DNA of 13,765 bases from an uncultured Oscillibacter sp. (GTDB taxonomy: Bacteria > Bacillota > Clostridia > Oscillospirales > Oscillospiraceae): positions 1 to 13,765 of the forward strand of contig URXS01000052.1 of the NCBI GenBank assembly GCA_900551885.1, given 5' to 3'. Below, one piece after another: positions 6,764-13,765 of this stretch. The notes below the pieces were generated by a model. It was not told the DNA's origin. It made no database searches and was given only the letters and a program-made list of their open reading frames with translations. Within the stretch, counting starts at the first letter, position 1, and each line of letters starts with the position of its first letter. The position numbers and the translations under genes were made by a program.

Positions 6764-6947
6764 CCCCGCAGGGGGCCAGGGGGCCGCAGCCCCCGGTTCT
6801 TTCGCCTAAGCGAAAGAAGGAAATCGGATCATTTTTGTCAGGACATGCGCCTGACAAAAATACGTTGACCCCAGCCGCCCTGGGCGGCGTCACCAGTGAC
6901 CCGTGGTCACTGGTGTGGGGAGAGGTCGAGGGGGGACGAAGTCCCCC
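6764..6947. repeat. Cluster of seven consecutive hairpins in the argG-argC gap
   Basis: The 345-base gap 6612-6956 holds no supportable gene but seven successive inverted repeats: CCCC/GGGG (6764-6774); GGGGGC/GCCCCC (6779-6794); TTCTTTCGC/GCGAAAGAA (6797-6818); TTTTTGTCAGG/CCTGACAAAAA (6832-6860); GCCGCC/GGCGGC (6874-6888); CACCAGTGAC/GTCACTGGTG (6891-6915); GGGGGAC/GTCCCCC (6931-6947). All arms match perfectly, with loops of 3 to 7 bases. None is followed by a proper U-tract. The side nearest argC (6612-6763) contains no recognisable promoter or ARG box. It could be an intergenic repeat element, or a structured spacer in the arg transcript. Confidence 0.75.
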
Positions 6948-6956
6948 TTCGGAAGA

Positions 6957-8177
6957 TCAAAGTTTTCCCTGGTCCCGCAGCGCCAGGACAGTGTCGGGCA
7001 GGCCCCACAGGTTGATGAAGCCGGTGGCGTCAGCCTGGTTGTAGTCGCTCTCCTGGAAGGTGACGATGTTCTCGGAGTACAGCGTTTCGGGAGAGGTGAC
7101 GCCGGAGGTGATGATGTTGCCCTTGTAGAGCTTCAGCTTCACCTGGCCGGTGACGTGCTTCTGGGTCTCCACGGCAAAGGCCTGGAGGGCCTCCCGCAGG
7201 GGAGTGAACCACTTGCCGTTGTAGACCAGATCGGCGAAGTCCACGGACAGCTTCTTCTTCATGTGGGCGGTGTCCTTGTCGATGGTGATCATCTCCAGGA
7301 CCTCGTGGGCCCGGTACAGGATGGTGCCGCCCGGGGTCTCGTAGACGCCACGGTCCTTCATGCCGGTCATCCGGTTCTCCACGATGTCCAGCAGGCCCAC
7401 GCCGTTCTTGCCGCCGATCTCGTTGAGCTTGGCGATCATGGTGCTGGCCTTCATCTTCTCGCCGTTGAGGGCCACGGGCCAGCCCTTCTCAAAGTCGATG
7501 GTCACATAGGTGGGCTCGTCGGGAGCCATGGCGGGGGAGACGCCCATCTCCAGGAAGCCCGGCTTGTCGTACTGGGGTTCGCTGGCGGGATCCTCCAGAT
7601 CCAGGCCCTCGTGGCTCAGGTGCCACAGGTTCTTGTCCTTGGAGTAGCTGGTCTCCCGGCTGACCTTCAGCGGCACGTTGTGGGCCTCGGCGTAGTCGAT
7701 CTCCTCGTTCCGGCTCTTGATGTCCCATTCCCGCCAGGGGGCGATGATGGTCATCTCCGGAGCGAAACGCTTGATGGCCAGCTCGAAACGGATCTGGTCG
7801 TTGCCCTTGCCGGTGCAGCCGTGGGCGATGGCGTCGGCGCCCTCCTTCTTGGCGATCTCCACCAGGCCCTTGGCGATGACGGGCCGGGCGAAGGCGGTGC
7901 CCAGCAGATAGTCCTCGTACTTGGCGCCCATCATCATGGAGGGGATGATCACGTCGTCCACCATCTCGTCCACCAGGTCCATGACGTACAGCTTGGAAGC
8001 GCCGGTCTTGATGGCCTTGGCCTCCAGGCCGTCCAGCTCGTCGTTCTGGCCCACGTTGCCGGCCACGGCGATGATCTCGGGATTGCCGTAGTTCTCCTTC
8101 AGCCAGGGGATAATGATGGAAGTGTCCAGTCCGCCGGAGTATGCCAGCACGATCTTCTTGATATCTTTCTTAGCCAT
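6957..8177 (-). CDS. argG: Argininosuccinate synthase (ArgG)
   Basis: Joins citrulline and aspartate using ATP to form argininosuccinate (EC 6.3.4.5). With the ATG at 8177 it has 406 residues, normal for the family. The N-type ATP pyrophosphatase loop SGGLDTS is at 14-20 and the conserved HGCTGKGNDQIRFE at 119-132. The frame stays open well upstream, but the ATG at 8177 is right: it begins MAKKDIKKIVLAYSGG, has GGGAGG eight bases before it, and lies downstream of a clear promoter and ARG box. It is the first gene of the predicted arginine-controlled transcript. The partner argH, usually next to it, is not in this window. Confidence 0.97.
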   Translation of the reverse strand: MAKKDIKKIVLAYSGGLDTSIIIPWLKENYGNPEIIAVAGNVGQNDELDGLEAKAIKTGASKLYVMDLVDEMVDDVIIPSMMMGAKYEDYLLGTAFARPVIAKGLVEIAKKEGADAIAHGCTGKGNDQIRFELAIKRFAPEMTIIAPWREWDIKSRNEEIDYAEAHNVPLKVSRETSYSKDKNLWHLSHEGLDLEDPASEPQYDKPGFLEMGVSPAMAPDEPTYVTIDFEKGWPVALNGEKMKASTMIAKLNEIGGKNGVGLLDIVENRMTGMKDRGVYETPGGTILYRAHEVLEMITIDKDTAHMKKKLSVDFADLVYNGKWFTPLREALQAFAVETQKHVTGQVKLKLYKGNIITSGVTSPETLYSENIVTFQESDYNQADATGFINLWGLPDTVLALRDQGKL

Positions 8178-8216
8178 GGTATGTACCTCCCAGAAGCGTT
8201 GTTTGATGATGGTTGA

Positions 8217-8246
8217 ATTATACGCCAGCAATGAATATTTATTCAA
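8217..8246 (-). promoter_or_regulatory. argG promoter
   Basis: On the minus strand, -35 TTGAAT (8241-8246) and a perfect -10 TATAAT (8217-8222) are 18 bases apart. Transcription would start near 8210, about 33 bases before the argG ATG. The -35 box lies within the ARG box. Confidence 0.85.
8232..8245. promoter_or_regulatory. ARG box (ArgR/AhrC operator) over the argG promoter
   Basis: TGAATATTTATTCA is a perfect match to the ARG box core TGAAT-N4-ATTCA with AT-only centre and flanks. It overlaps the -35 element and the start of the spacer, the expected position for repression by arginine-bound ArgR/AhrC. The regulator gene is not in the window. Confidence 0.88.
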
Positions 8247-8365
8247 GTAGAAACTTGCACAACATTTTCTTTCTCTCTTCGGTGCTTTTGCATATTTTGA
8301 CAAAACAGGGCTGGTGTTCCAGCCTGACGGGGCCTCTCTTTTCCCGTCTGTTGGCTGTCTCCGTA

Positions 8366-8385
8366 GGGAAAATGAATATTTTCCC
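8366..8385. promoter_or_regulatory. Inverted repeat with a half ARG box, possible auxiliary operator
   Basis: GGGAAAAT, GAAT, ATTTTCCC form an 8-bp inverted repeat with a 4-base centre. Its stretch AATGAATATTT is identical over 11 bases to the left half and centre of the ARG box at 8232, exactly 141 bases away. ArgR-type repressors often use paired sites, so this may be a weaker second site; the right half does not match. Confidence 0.4.
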
Positions 8386-8414
8386 GCATATATGCATTGC
8401 TCCACGCATACCGG

Positions 8415-8457
8415 AAAAATGGAGGGCGCCGGGAGCGGACCTTTCGCTCCCGGCGCC
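8415..8457 (-). terminator. Rho-independent terminator of fumC
   Basis: A perfect 13-bp stem GGCGCCGGGAGCG (8425-8437) pairs with 8445-8457 around a 7-base loop, 15 bases after the fumC stop. On the minus strand it is followed by CTCCATTTTTCC, giving a U-tract. It separates fumC from the independently promoted argG. Confidence 0.88.
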
Positions 8458-8472
8458 TGGCAGGATGTGTGA

Positions 8473-9827
<1,355 letters not shown>

Positions 9828-9831
<4 letters not shown>

Positions 9832-9998
9832 GGCAAAGTCCCCCAATTTTCATGATTTGGGGATATTATATCGGGGGATGGCCGGAATTGCAAGGGGCGG
9901 GGAAATCCGGCCTTGTCTGGGCCATCCACCCCCCTGCGCATCATCTCCGCTTCCCGGCCTTGCAGCGCCTCCGTCAAGATTTCTCCATAGAGATTCAT
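9828..9998 (-). CDS. Small 56-residue ORF upstream of and overlapping fumC
   Basis: An ATG at 9998 is preceded by GGAGGA at six bases, one of the best ribosome binding sites in the window, and by a plausible promoter at 10030-10059. The product starts MNLYGEILTEALQGREAEM, predicted helical and acidic, then becomes proline-rich and ends HENWGTLP. The second half overlaps the apparent fumC promoter, so only the first 20 or so codons may be old coding sequence. The stop TGA overlaps the fumC ATG (ATGA), which would allow translational coupling. I know no family. It may be a leader peptide, a small regulated protein, or a truncated gene remnant. It is divergent from the HTH gene at 10091. Confidence 0.5.
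9865..9893 (-). promoter_or_regulatory. fumC promoter
   Basis: On the minus strand, -35 TTGCAA (9888-9893) and a perfect -10 TATAAT (9865-9870) are 17 bases apart. Transcription should start near 9858, about 27 bases before the fumC ATG. Confidence 0.82.
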
Positions 9999-10023
9999 AT
10001 TCTTTCCTCCATATACGTTTATA

Positions 10024-10071
10024 TGACGTATTTTACTGTCTCTGACATGGTAAATTCAAAAAAATACGTCA
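10024..10071. promoter_or_regulatory. Inverted-repeat operator between the HTH gene and the small ORF
   Basis: Perfect 11-bp arms TGACGTATTTT (10024-10034) and AAAATACGTCA (10061-10071) are separated by 26 bases. One arm overlaps the -10 and the other lies just upstream of the -35 of the minus-strand promoter. A further ATACGT lies at about 10012-10017. This is the geometry of a dimeric repressor site; the neighbouring XRE-type protein is the obvious candidate to bind it. Confidence 0.6.
10030..10059 (-). promoter_or_regulatory. Promoter of the small ORF (reading toward fumC)
   Basis: On the minus strand, TTGAAT (10054-10059) and TAAAAT (10030-10035) are 18 bases apart, giving a leader of about 25 bases with a strong Shine-Dalgarno. 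No comparably good plus-strand promoter for the HTH gene was found. Confidence 0.58.
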
Positions 10072-10090
10072 CATTGACATAGAGGATATT

Positions 10091-10348
10091 ATGAAAAAGA
10101 TCGCATACGAGGACAACAAAAACGTCATCCATGCCCGGCTGCGGTATTACCGCAAATTGCGGGGGCTGACACAGGAGCAATTGGTGGCAAAGCTCCAGGT
10201 GCTGAATGTCAATATGGACCAGCAGATGCTCAGCAGGATTGAAAACAACCGCCGCATTGTGACCGACTATGAGCTGGCCTGCCTGTGCAAGGTGCTGAAC
10301 GTCACGGAGCGGGACCTGCTGGCGGACTTTTACGGCACCGGCGGCTGA
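10091..10348 (+). CDS. Small XRE/Cro-type helix-turn-helix regulator
   Basis: An 85-residue protein made almost entirely of one HTH_3-type domain. Residues about 12-75 run IHARLRYYRKLRGLTQEQLV (first two helices), then MDQQMLSRIENNRRI (recognition helix) and the closing ELACLCKVLNVTERDLL. There is no effector or dimerisation domain beyond this. The ATG at 10091 follows GAGGATATT. It is divergent from the small ORF and fumC, with an 11-bp inverted repeat in the shared intergenic region, so it probably represses itself, that ORF, or both. Its stop is followed by a GC-rich hairpin (GGCGGC/GCCGCC, about 10339-10366) and then, 190 bases on, a shared terminator. Similar single-domain regulators are common in prophages and toxin-antitoxin loci, but no phage or toxin gene is seen here. 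Confidence 0.88.
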   Translation: MKKIAYEDNKNVIHARLRYYRKLRGLTQEQLVAKLQVLNVNMDQQMLSRIENNRRIVTDYELACLCKVLNVTERDLLADFYGTGG

Positions 10349-10537
10349 CGCCGTCACGGCGCCGCCATGCGGGCAGTGCGGAAAGCAAGAACAGAAATAC
10401 GCCCATTCAATTTTGCGCCCCGTCTCCCCCTCCGCGCCATCGGATGCGGGAGCAGGGTGTTTCAACTGCCGGAGGAAGGCGCACCCGGCAGAAGGCTCCC
10501 GATTCCGAAAGCACCGATTCCCACGACCCTCGTACCC

Positions 10538-10576
10538 ACAAAAAGCAGGTCCCGCTGTGCGGGACCTGCTTTTTGT
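10538..10576. terminator. Bidirectional terminator between the HTH gene and the C-S lyase gene
   Basis: A perfect 18-bp stem (10538-10555 with 10559-10576, loop TGT) has the core GCAGGTCCCGC with AAAAA on the left and TTTTT on the right, so it works in both directions for the converging genes. The 314-base gap 10349-10662 holds this, the hairpin at 10609-10636, and nothing else I can recognise. Confidence 0.92.
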
Positions 10577-10608
10577 CAAGCATCTTTTCTTTTGACCGGC
10601 CGCGGCCG

Positions 10609-10636
10609 TTTTCTTTTCGATGCCCCGAAAAGAAAA
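10609..10636. repeat. A/T-rich 11-bp hairpin downstream of the C-S lyase gene
   Basis: Arms TTTTCTTTTCG (10609-10619) and CGAAAAGAAAA (10626-10636) match perfectly around a 6-base loop. It resembles the TTCTTTCGC/GCGAAAGAA hairpin at 6797-6818. It is next to a CGGCCGCGGCCG palindrome and is not a classical terminator. It may belong to the same family of intergenic hairpins. Confidence 0.65.
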
Positions 10637-10662
10637 TAGGGGCGGGTTCTCCGAAACTCTCC

Positions 10663-11832
10663 TTACAGGCTGTTCACCGCCGCCTCCAGTTGCTCCATGG
10701 CCTGCTTCAACACGGCCCGGGGGCAGGCGGCGTTGAGCCGCATGTAGCCGTTCAGGCTCCGCCCGAAGGAGCAGCCGTCGTTGAGGCCCAGCTTTGCCTT
10801 CTGAATCATGAAGTCGTGGAGCTGCTGATTGTCCAGGCCCAGCTCCCGGCAGTCCAGCCACATGAGATACGTGGCGTCCGGGGCGAAGGTCTTGATCTTG
10901 GGAATGTGCTTGGCACAGTAATCCACCACGAAGTCAAAGTTGGCGGAGAGGTACGCCAGAAGCTGCTCCAGCCACTCCTCGCCCTCCGTGAAGGCCGCCT
11001 CCATGGCGGTCAGGGAGAAGGCGTTGTTCCGGTGGATATCCATGTTCATCCAGAACCGGTCAAACACCGCCTTCTTGTGGGCGTTGGGGAAGATGGCGGT
11101 GCTGGCCTGGAGGCCCGCCAGATTGAAGGTCTTGGTGCCGGAGATGCCGGTGATCACGTTGGCGGCGATCTCCGGGGACAACGACGCGGTGGGGATGTGC
11201 TTCCTGCCGTGGAAGATCAGGTCCGAGTGGATCTCGTCGGAGAGCACCGGCACATGATACTTCAGGCACAGCTCCATCATCCGCCACAGCTCCTCCCGGG
11301 TCCACACGATGCCCACCGGGTTGTGGGGGGAGCACAGGAGAAACAGGTCGGCGGATTTCAATTTTTCCTCGAAGTCGGCCCAATCCACGGTCCACTTCCC
11401 GTCCTTTTCCACCAACTGGTTCTCCAGCACGGTGCGGTTCCAGGCCTCGGTCATGTCGTAGAACTCCGAGTACACCGGGGTCTGGATCAGGACGCTGCCG
11501 CCCTCCGGGGTGAACAGCTTCACGCAGGCGCTGATGGTCTGCACCACGCCCAGAGAGAAGCTCATGAGGGACGGGTCGATATCCCAGCCGTTGCGGCGCT
11601 TCTGCCAGGCCCGGATGGCGGCGAAATAGCTGTCCGGCCGGGCGGTGTAGCCCCAGATGCCCTCCTGGGCCCGAGCGGCCAGGGCGTCGATGATGGGCTG
11701 GGCGGTCTTGAAATCCATGTCGGCGATCCACAGGGGGATCACGTCGTCGGTGCCGAACTTCTTCACCCGCTCGTCGTATTTGGCGGAGTGGTTGTTGGAG
11801 CGGTCGATGATCTGGTCAAAATCGTATTTCAT
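10663..11832 (-). CDS. MalY/PatB-family PLP-dependent C-S lyase (cystathionine beta-lyase-like aminotransferase fold)
   Basis: A 389-residue fold-type I PLP enzyme of the MalY/PatB group, which cleaves cystathionine, cysteine or related C-S bonds to pyruvate, ammonia and a thiol (EC 4.4.1.13 type). Visible are the N-terminal WIADMDF (35-41), the GYT loop near 61, SPHNPVG (168-174), SDEIHSDLIF (198-207) with cofactor Asp199, and the Schiff-base Lys234 in GTKTFNLAGLQ. The usual SSK before the lysine is SGTK here. MalY of E. coli also acts as a regulator of the maltose system; nothing here addresses that. The ATG at 11832 follows AAAGGAG at about ten bases, with a good promoter just upstream. 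It is transcribed alone and ends at the bidirectional terminator. The physiological substrate cannot be set from sequence. Confidence 0.9.
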   Translation of the reverse strand: MKYDFDQIIDRSNNHSAKYDERVKKFGTDDVIPLWIADMDFKTAQPIIDALAARAQEGIWGYTARPDSYFAAIRAWQKRRNGWDIDPSLMSFSLGVVQTISACVKLFTPEGGSVLIQTPVYSEFYDMTEAWNRTVLENQLVEKDGKWTVDWADFEEKLKSADLFLLCSPHNPVGIVWTREELWRMMELCLKYHVPVLSDEIHSDLIFHGRKHIPTASLSPEIAANVITGISGTKTFNLAGLQASTAIFPNAHKKAVFDRFWMNMDIHRNNAFSLTAMEAAFTEGEEWLEQLLAYLSANFDFVVDYCAKHIPKIKTFAPDATYLMWLDCRELGLDNQQLHDFMIQKAKLGLNDGCSFGRSLNGYMRLNAACPRAVLKQAMEQLEAAVNSL

Positions 11833-11873
11833 AGGGTTGGTCTCCTTTCCGCAAACGGTTGGCTGACATACCC

Positions 11874-11902
11874 ATCATGGCCGCTCCGGCGCCGTTTGTC
11901 AA
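11874..11902 (-). promoter_or_regulatory. Promoter of the MalY/PatB-type gene
   Basis: On the minus strand, a perfect -35 TTGACA (11897-11902) and -10 CATGAT (11874-11879) are 17 bases apart. The start would be near 11867, about 35 bases before the ATG, so the gene is independent of the upstream gene ending at 11912. Confidence 0.72.
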
Positions 11903-11911
11903 GCCCTCGCT

Positions 11912-13765
11912 TCAGCCCTGGAAGGGCTCGAAGGTCAAGCCCTCCATCCCCGCATATGTCACCACGGCGTATTCCTGCGCCCCCGCCACCCGGTAGTGGA
12001 GCCGGATGCGGTTTTCCCCCGGGTCGTACTGAGACCAGTAGGCGTCGTCCCCGCTGTCCACAAAGCCCTCCAACCCCTCCGGGCTGGGGGTGCCCCAGTA
12101 GACACCATCGGGGCGGCGCTGGTATACGTAGGCTCGCCGGATCTCATCGTCCCTGAAGGTCACGTTGCACACCAGCTCCTCTGTCCCGTCGCCGTCCAAA
12201 TCCACAGTGTAATCCTCCGGCTCCTCCCAGCCGAAGCTGAGCGCAATGGCGGTGTGGCTGCCGTCGGCGGCCACGGCGTAGTACGTCCGCAGGCTCCAGC
12301 CGTAGGTTGACAGCGACGTCATCCTGACGCCGTCGTACCCCAGGATATCCCGGAAGGGCTCCGCCCAGATGGCCGCGGGAGCGTTGGCCGCCAGCAGCGC
12401 CACCAGGTCATCCAGAGCCTCCGGCGAGGCGCCGTAGTCTCCGATGGCCGTTCCCTCCGGCAGGCTCTGCCCGGCGGTCTGGTCCGTCACCCAGAGGTAG
12501 CTCTGCTGGTCCGGAGAAAAGGCCCGCACCCCCCGAAGCTCCGGATACAGCGCCAGCAGCAAACAGCCGTTGCTGGCCAGGCGGTTCATGGAAATGGCCC
12601 GCTCCCAGGCGTCCTCCCGGGTAAATTGCAGTAACACCCGCTCCCCCTCCCGGGACACGGTGAAGGTCCCCTCCAGCTCCACGTCGGCCCAGGGGCCCCG
12701 GCACACCACTTCCGCCGCCACGGTCTCCGGCGTGCTCACCTGGGCCAGATCATAGAGTTCCCGGGCGGTGGGGGGCACCGCCCAGCTCTCCAGCCAAAGG
12801 AGCAGCTCTGCCAGGGCGGCGGGGGACGCGCCCATGGCCTTGACCCCCTCCGAAAAGCCCCCAGCGGCCAGCAGATCATCGGCCTCCGCCGCCGTCAGTC
12901 CTCCCGAGAGGGTGGTGCCGTCGCCGCCCTCCGGCGTCCATGTCCAGGTCACCTCTGTCAGCTCCGCCCGCAGAGCCAGCAGCACCACCGCCTTCTTCTC
13001 CATGGCCTGCTGGACATCCTGGGCTGTGGCGGATGGGTCGTCAAAGCGGAAGTTCAGCGTCTGCAGGTCCTCCCCCAGGCTGATGCTGCGGTGATTGACC
13101 GGCACCCAGGCGGGCCGGCCGTCCACACCGGGGATGCCCTCATCCAGAAGAAGGTTCTCCAGCTCCCTGCTGGTGCCGTCCCGCAGGGCCCACAGCCGCT
13201 GGGCCAGCGTGTCGGCAGTGGAAAAGCCCGGCAAGTCCTCCTCCCACATCCAGTCCACCAATGTCTGGATGCCCGCCAGGGTCTGGCCCAGGGCGTGGAT
13301 GTCCCGCCAGCCCAGCTCCCGGGCAATCTCATCCAGATCTTTATATCCACCCCTGGCATAAAGCGTATACCAGGTCCGGCCGCCGCCCCGCTCATAGCCG
13401 TACATCACCTGGTCCACATCCCCCACCAGGGCCGGCACCAGCTTGGAGGCGGTGATCATGGCGTCGGCAAAGGCCGTCTGGTCCGCCGGGGACTCGCAGT
13501 ACACCCGCAGGGTGCCCAGGCCCTCCCCGCTGCCGATGGGGTCGATGCCCAGCTCCAGGGTGCAGTTCTCCAGGTCCGGCACCCCTAACGTCTCCAGAAT
13601 CGCCCGGACGCCGGCGAGGTCCTGGTCCAGGGTCTCCTGCAGGGGCAGCGTGGGCAGCCGTCCTTCCAGGGCGTGGTCCAGCCGCAGGCCGTACAGCACG
13701 GCGGGCAGGTCGATGACGCCGCTTTCGATCCGCTGGCAGAGGCTGTCCACCCCCTGCCGGGACAC
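11912..13765 (-). CDS. C-terminal 617 residues of a multi-module protein, possibly the extracellular part of a membrane sensor (5' end outside window)
   Basis: The frame is open to the right edge; the GTG at the very end is probably internal. The sequence contains three diverged copies of one module: a strand ending near a polar helix, then LVPALVGDVDQVMYGY / VVLLALRAELTEVTWTW / CLLLALYPELRGVRAF, then a second strand and a helix such as GASPAALAELLLWLES / GASPEALDDLVALLAAN. The pattern resembles DUF4825 domains, which in gut clostridia are often attached to M56 (BlaR1/MecR1-like) peptidases or other membrane sensors, but this is from memory and untested. A final region contains VDLDGDGTEELVC, an FG-GAP/calcium-loop-like motif, and beta strands. 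No transmembrane helix or signal peptide is in the visible part. The stop at 11912 is ten bases from the -35 of the next promoter. Confidence 0.75.
   Translation of the reverse strand: MSRQGVDSLCQRIESGVIDLPAVLYGLRLDHALEGRLPTLPLQETLDQDLAGVRAILETLGVPDLENCTLELGIDPIGSGEGLGTLRVYCESPADQTAFADAMITASKLVPALVGDVDQVMYGYERGGGRTWYTLYARGGYKDLDEIARELGWRDIHALGQTLAGIQTLVDWMWEEDLPGFSTADTLAQRLWALRDGTSRELENLLLDEGIPGVDGRPAWVPVNHRSISLGEDLQTLNFRFDDPSATAQDVQQAMEKKAVVLLALRAELTEVTWTWTPEGGDGTTLSGGLTAAEADDLLAAGGFSEGVKAMGASPAALAELLLWLESWAVPPTARELYDLAQVSTPETVAAEVVCRGPWADVELEGTFTVSREGERVLLQFTREDAWERAISMNRLASNGCLLLALYPELRGVRAFSPDQQSYLWVTDQTAGQSLPEGTAIGDYGASPEALDDLVALLAANAPAAIWAEPFRDILGYDGVRMTSLSTYGWSLRTYYAVAADGSHTAIALSFGWEEPEDYTVDLDGDGTEELVCNVTFRDDEIRRAYVYQRRPDGVYWGTPSPEGLEGFVDSGDDAYWSQYDPGENRIRLHYRVAGAQEYAVVTYAGMEGLTFEPFQG

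Noticed and set aside
6705..6893. 62-codon minus-strand ORF in the argG-argC gap
   Set aside because: It reads straight through four or more perfect hairpins, has no good Shine-Dalgarno, and its sequence is explained by the structured repeat.
8309..8324. GGCTGG/CCAGCC hairpin followed by CTGTTTTGTC on the minus strand as an attenuator of argG
   Set aside because: It lies upstream of the argG promoter and after the strong fumC terminator, so it cannot attenuate argG; at most a backup terminator for fumC.
8178..8405. Longer argG start upstream of 8177
   Set aside because: The extension would run through the promoter, ARG box and leader; the ATG at 8177 has a strong ribosome binding site and the family N-terminus.

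Overview
This is a GC-rich bacterial segment that reads most easily as a Bacillota genome of the Oscillospiraceae type (Flavonifractor, Lawsonibacter or Oscillibacter relatives). The reasons are the high GC content, strong GGAGG-type ribosome binding sites, an ArgR/AhrC-style operator, the argCJBDF gene order, and edge proteins with the look of gut-clostridial extracellular domains. The taxonomy is inference; no rRNA or other marker gene lies in the window.

The core (positions 947-8177, minus strand) is an arginine biosynthesis cluster, read right to left as argG, argC, argJ, argB, argD, argF. ArgJ recycles the acetyl group. ArgB, ArgC and ArgD turn N-acetylglutamate into N-acetylornithine, ArgF makes citrulline and ArgG makes argininosuccinate. 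argH and carAB are not here. argG has a clear promoter with a perfect ARG box over its -35 element. I see no second convincing promoter or U-tract terminator between argG and argF, so one arginine-repressed transcript ending at the strong terminator at 893-930 is the simplest model. Upstream, also on the minus strand, lies class II fumarase (fumC) with its own promoter and terminator.

Right of fumC is a divergent pair: a small XRE-type regulator on the plus strand (10091-10348), and on the minus strand an unlisted 56-codon ORF (9828-9998). That ORF has its own promoter and Shine-Dalgarno, and its stop overlaps the fumC start as ATGA. An 11-bp inverted repeat brackets its promoter and looks like a repressor operator. 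Next come a bidirectional terminator, a MalY/PatB-type C-S lyase with its own promoter, and at the right edge the C-terminal 617 residues of a large protein built from three diverged modules, possibly DUF4825-like. The left edge holds the C-terminal part of an unidentified coiled-coil plus beta-rich protein on the plus strand.

The spaces between the arg genes are unusual. The argD-argF gap carries a 26-bp perfect palindrome joined to nine hexamer repeats. The argC-argJ gap carries a relic of the 3' end of a second argC, joined to a hairpin element. The argG-argC gap carries seven consecutive hairpins. These intergenic elements and the HTH/small-ORF locus are the most interesting parts. I did not find a clear new defence or mobile system.
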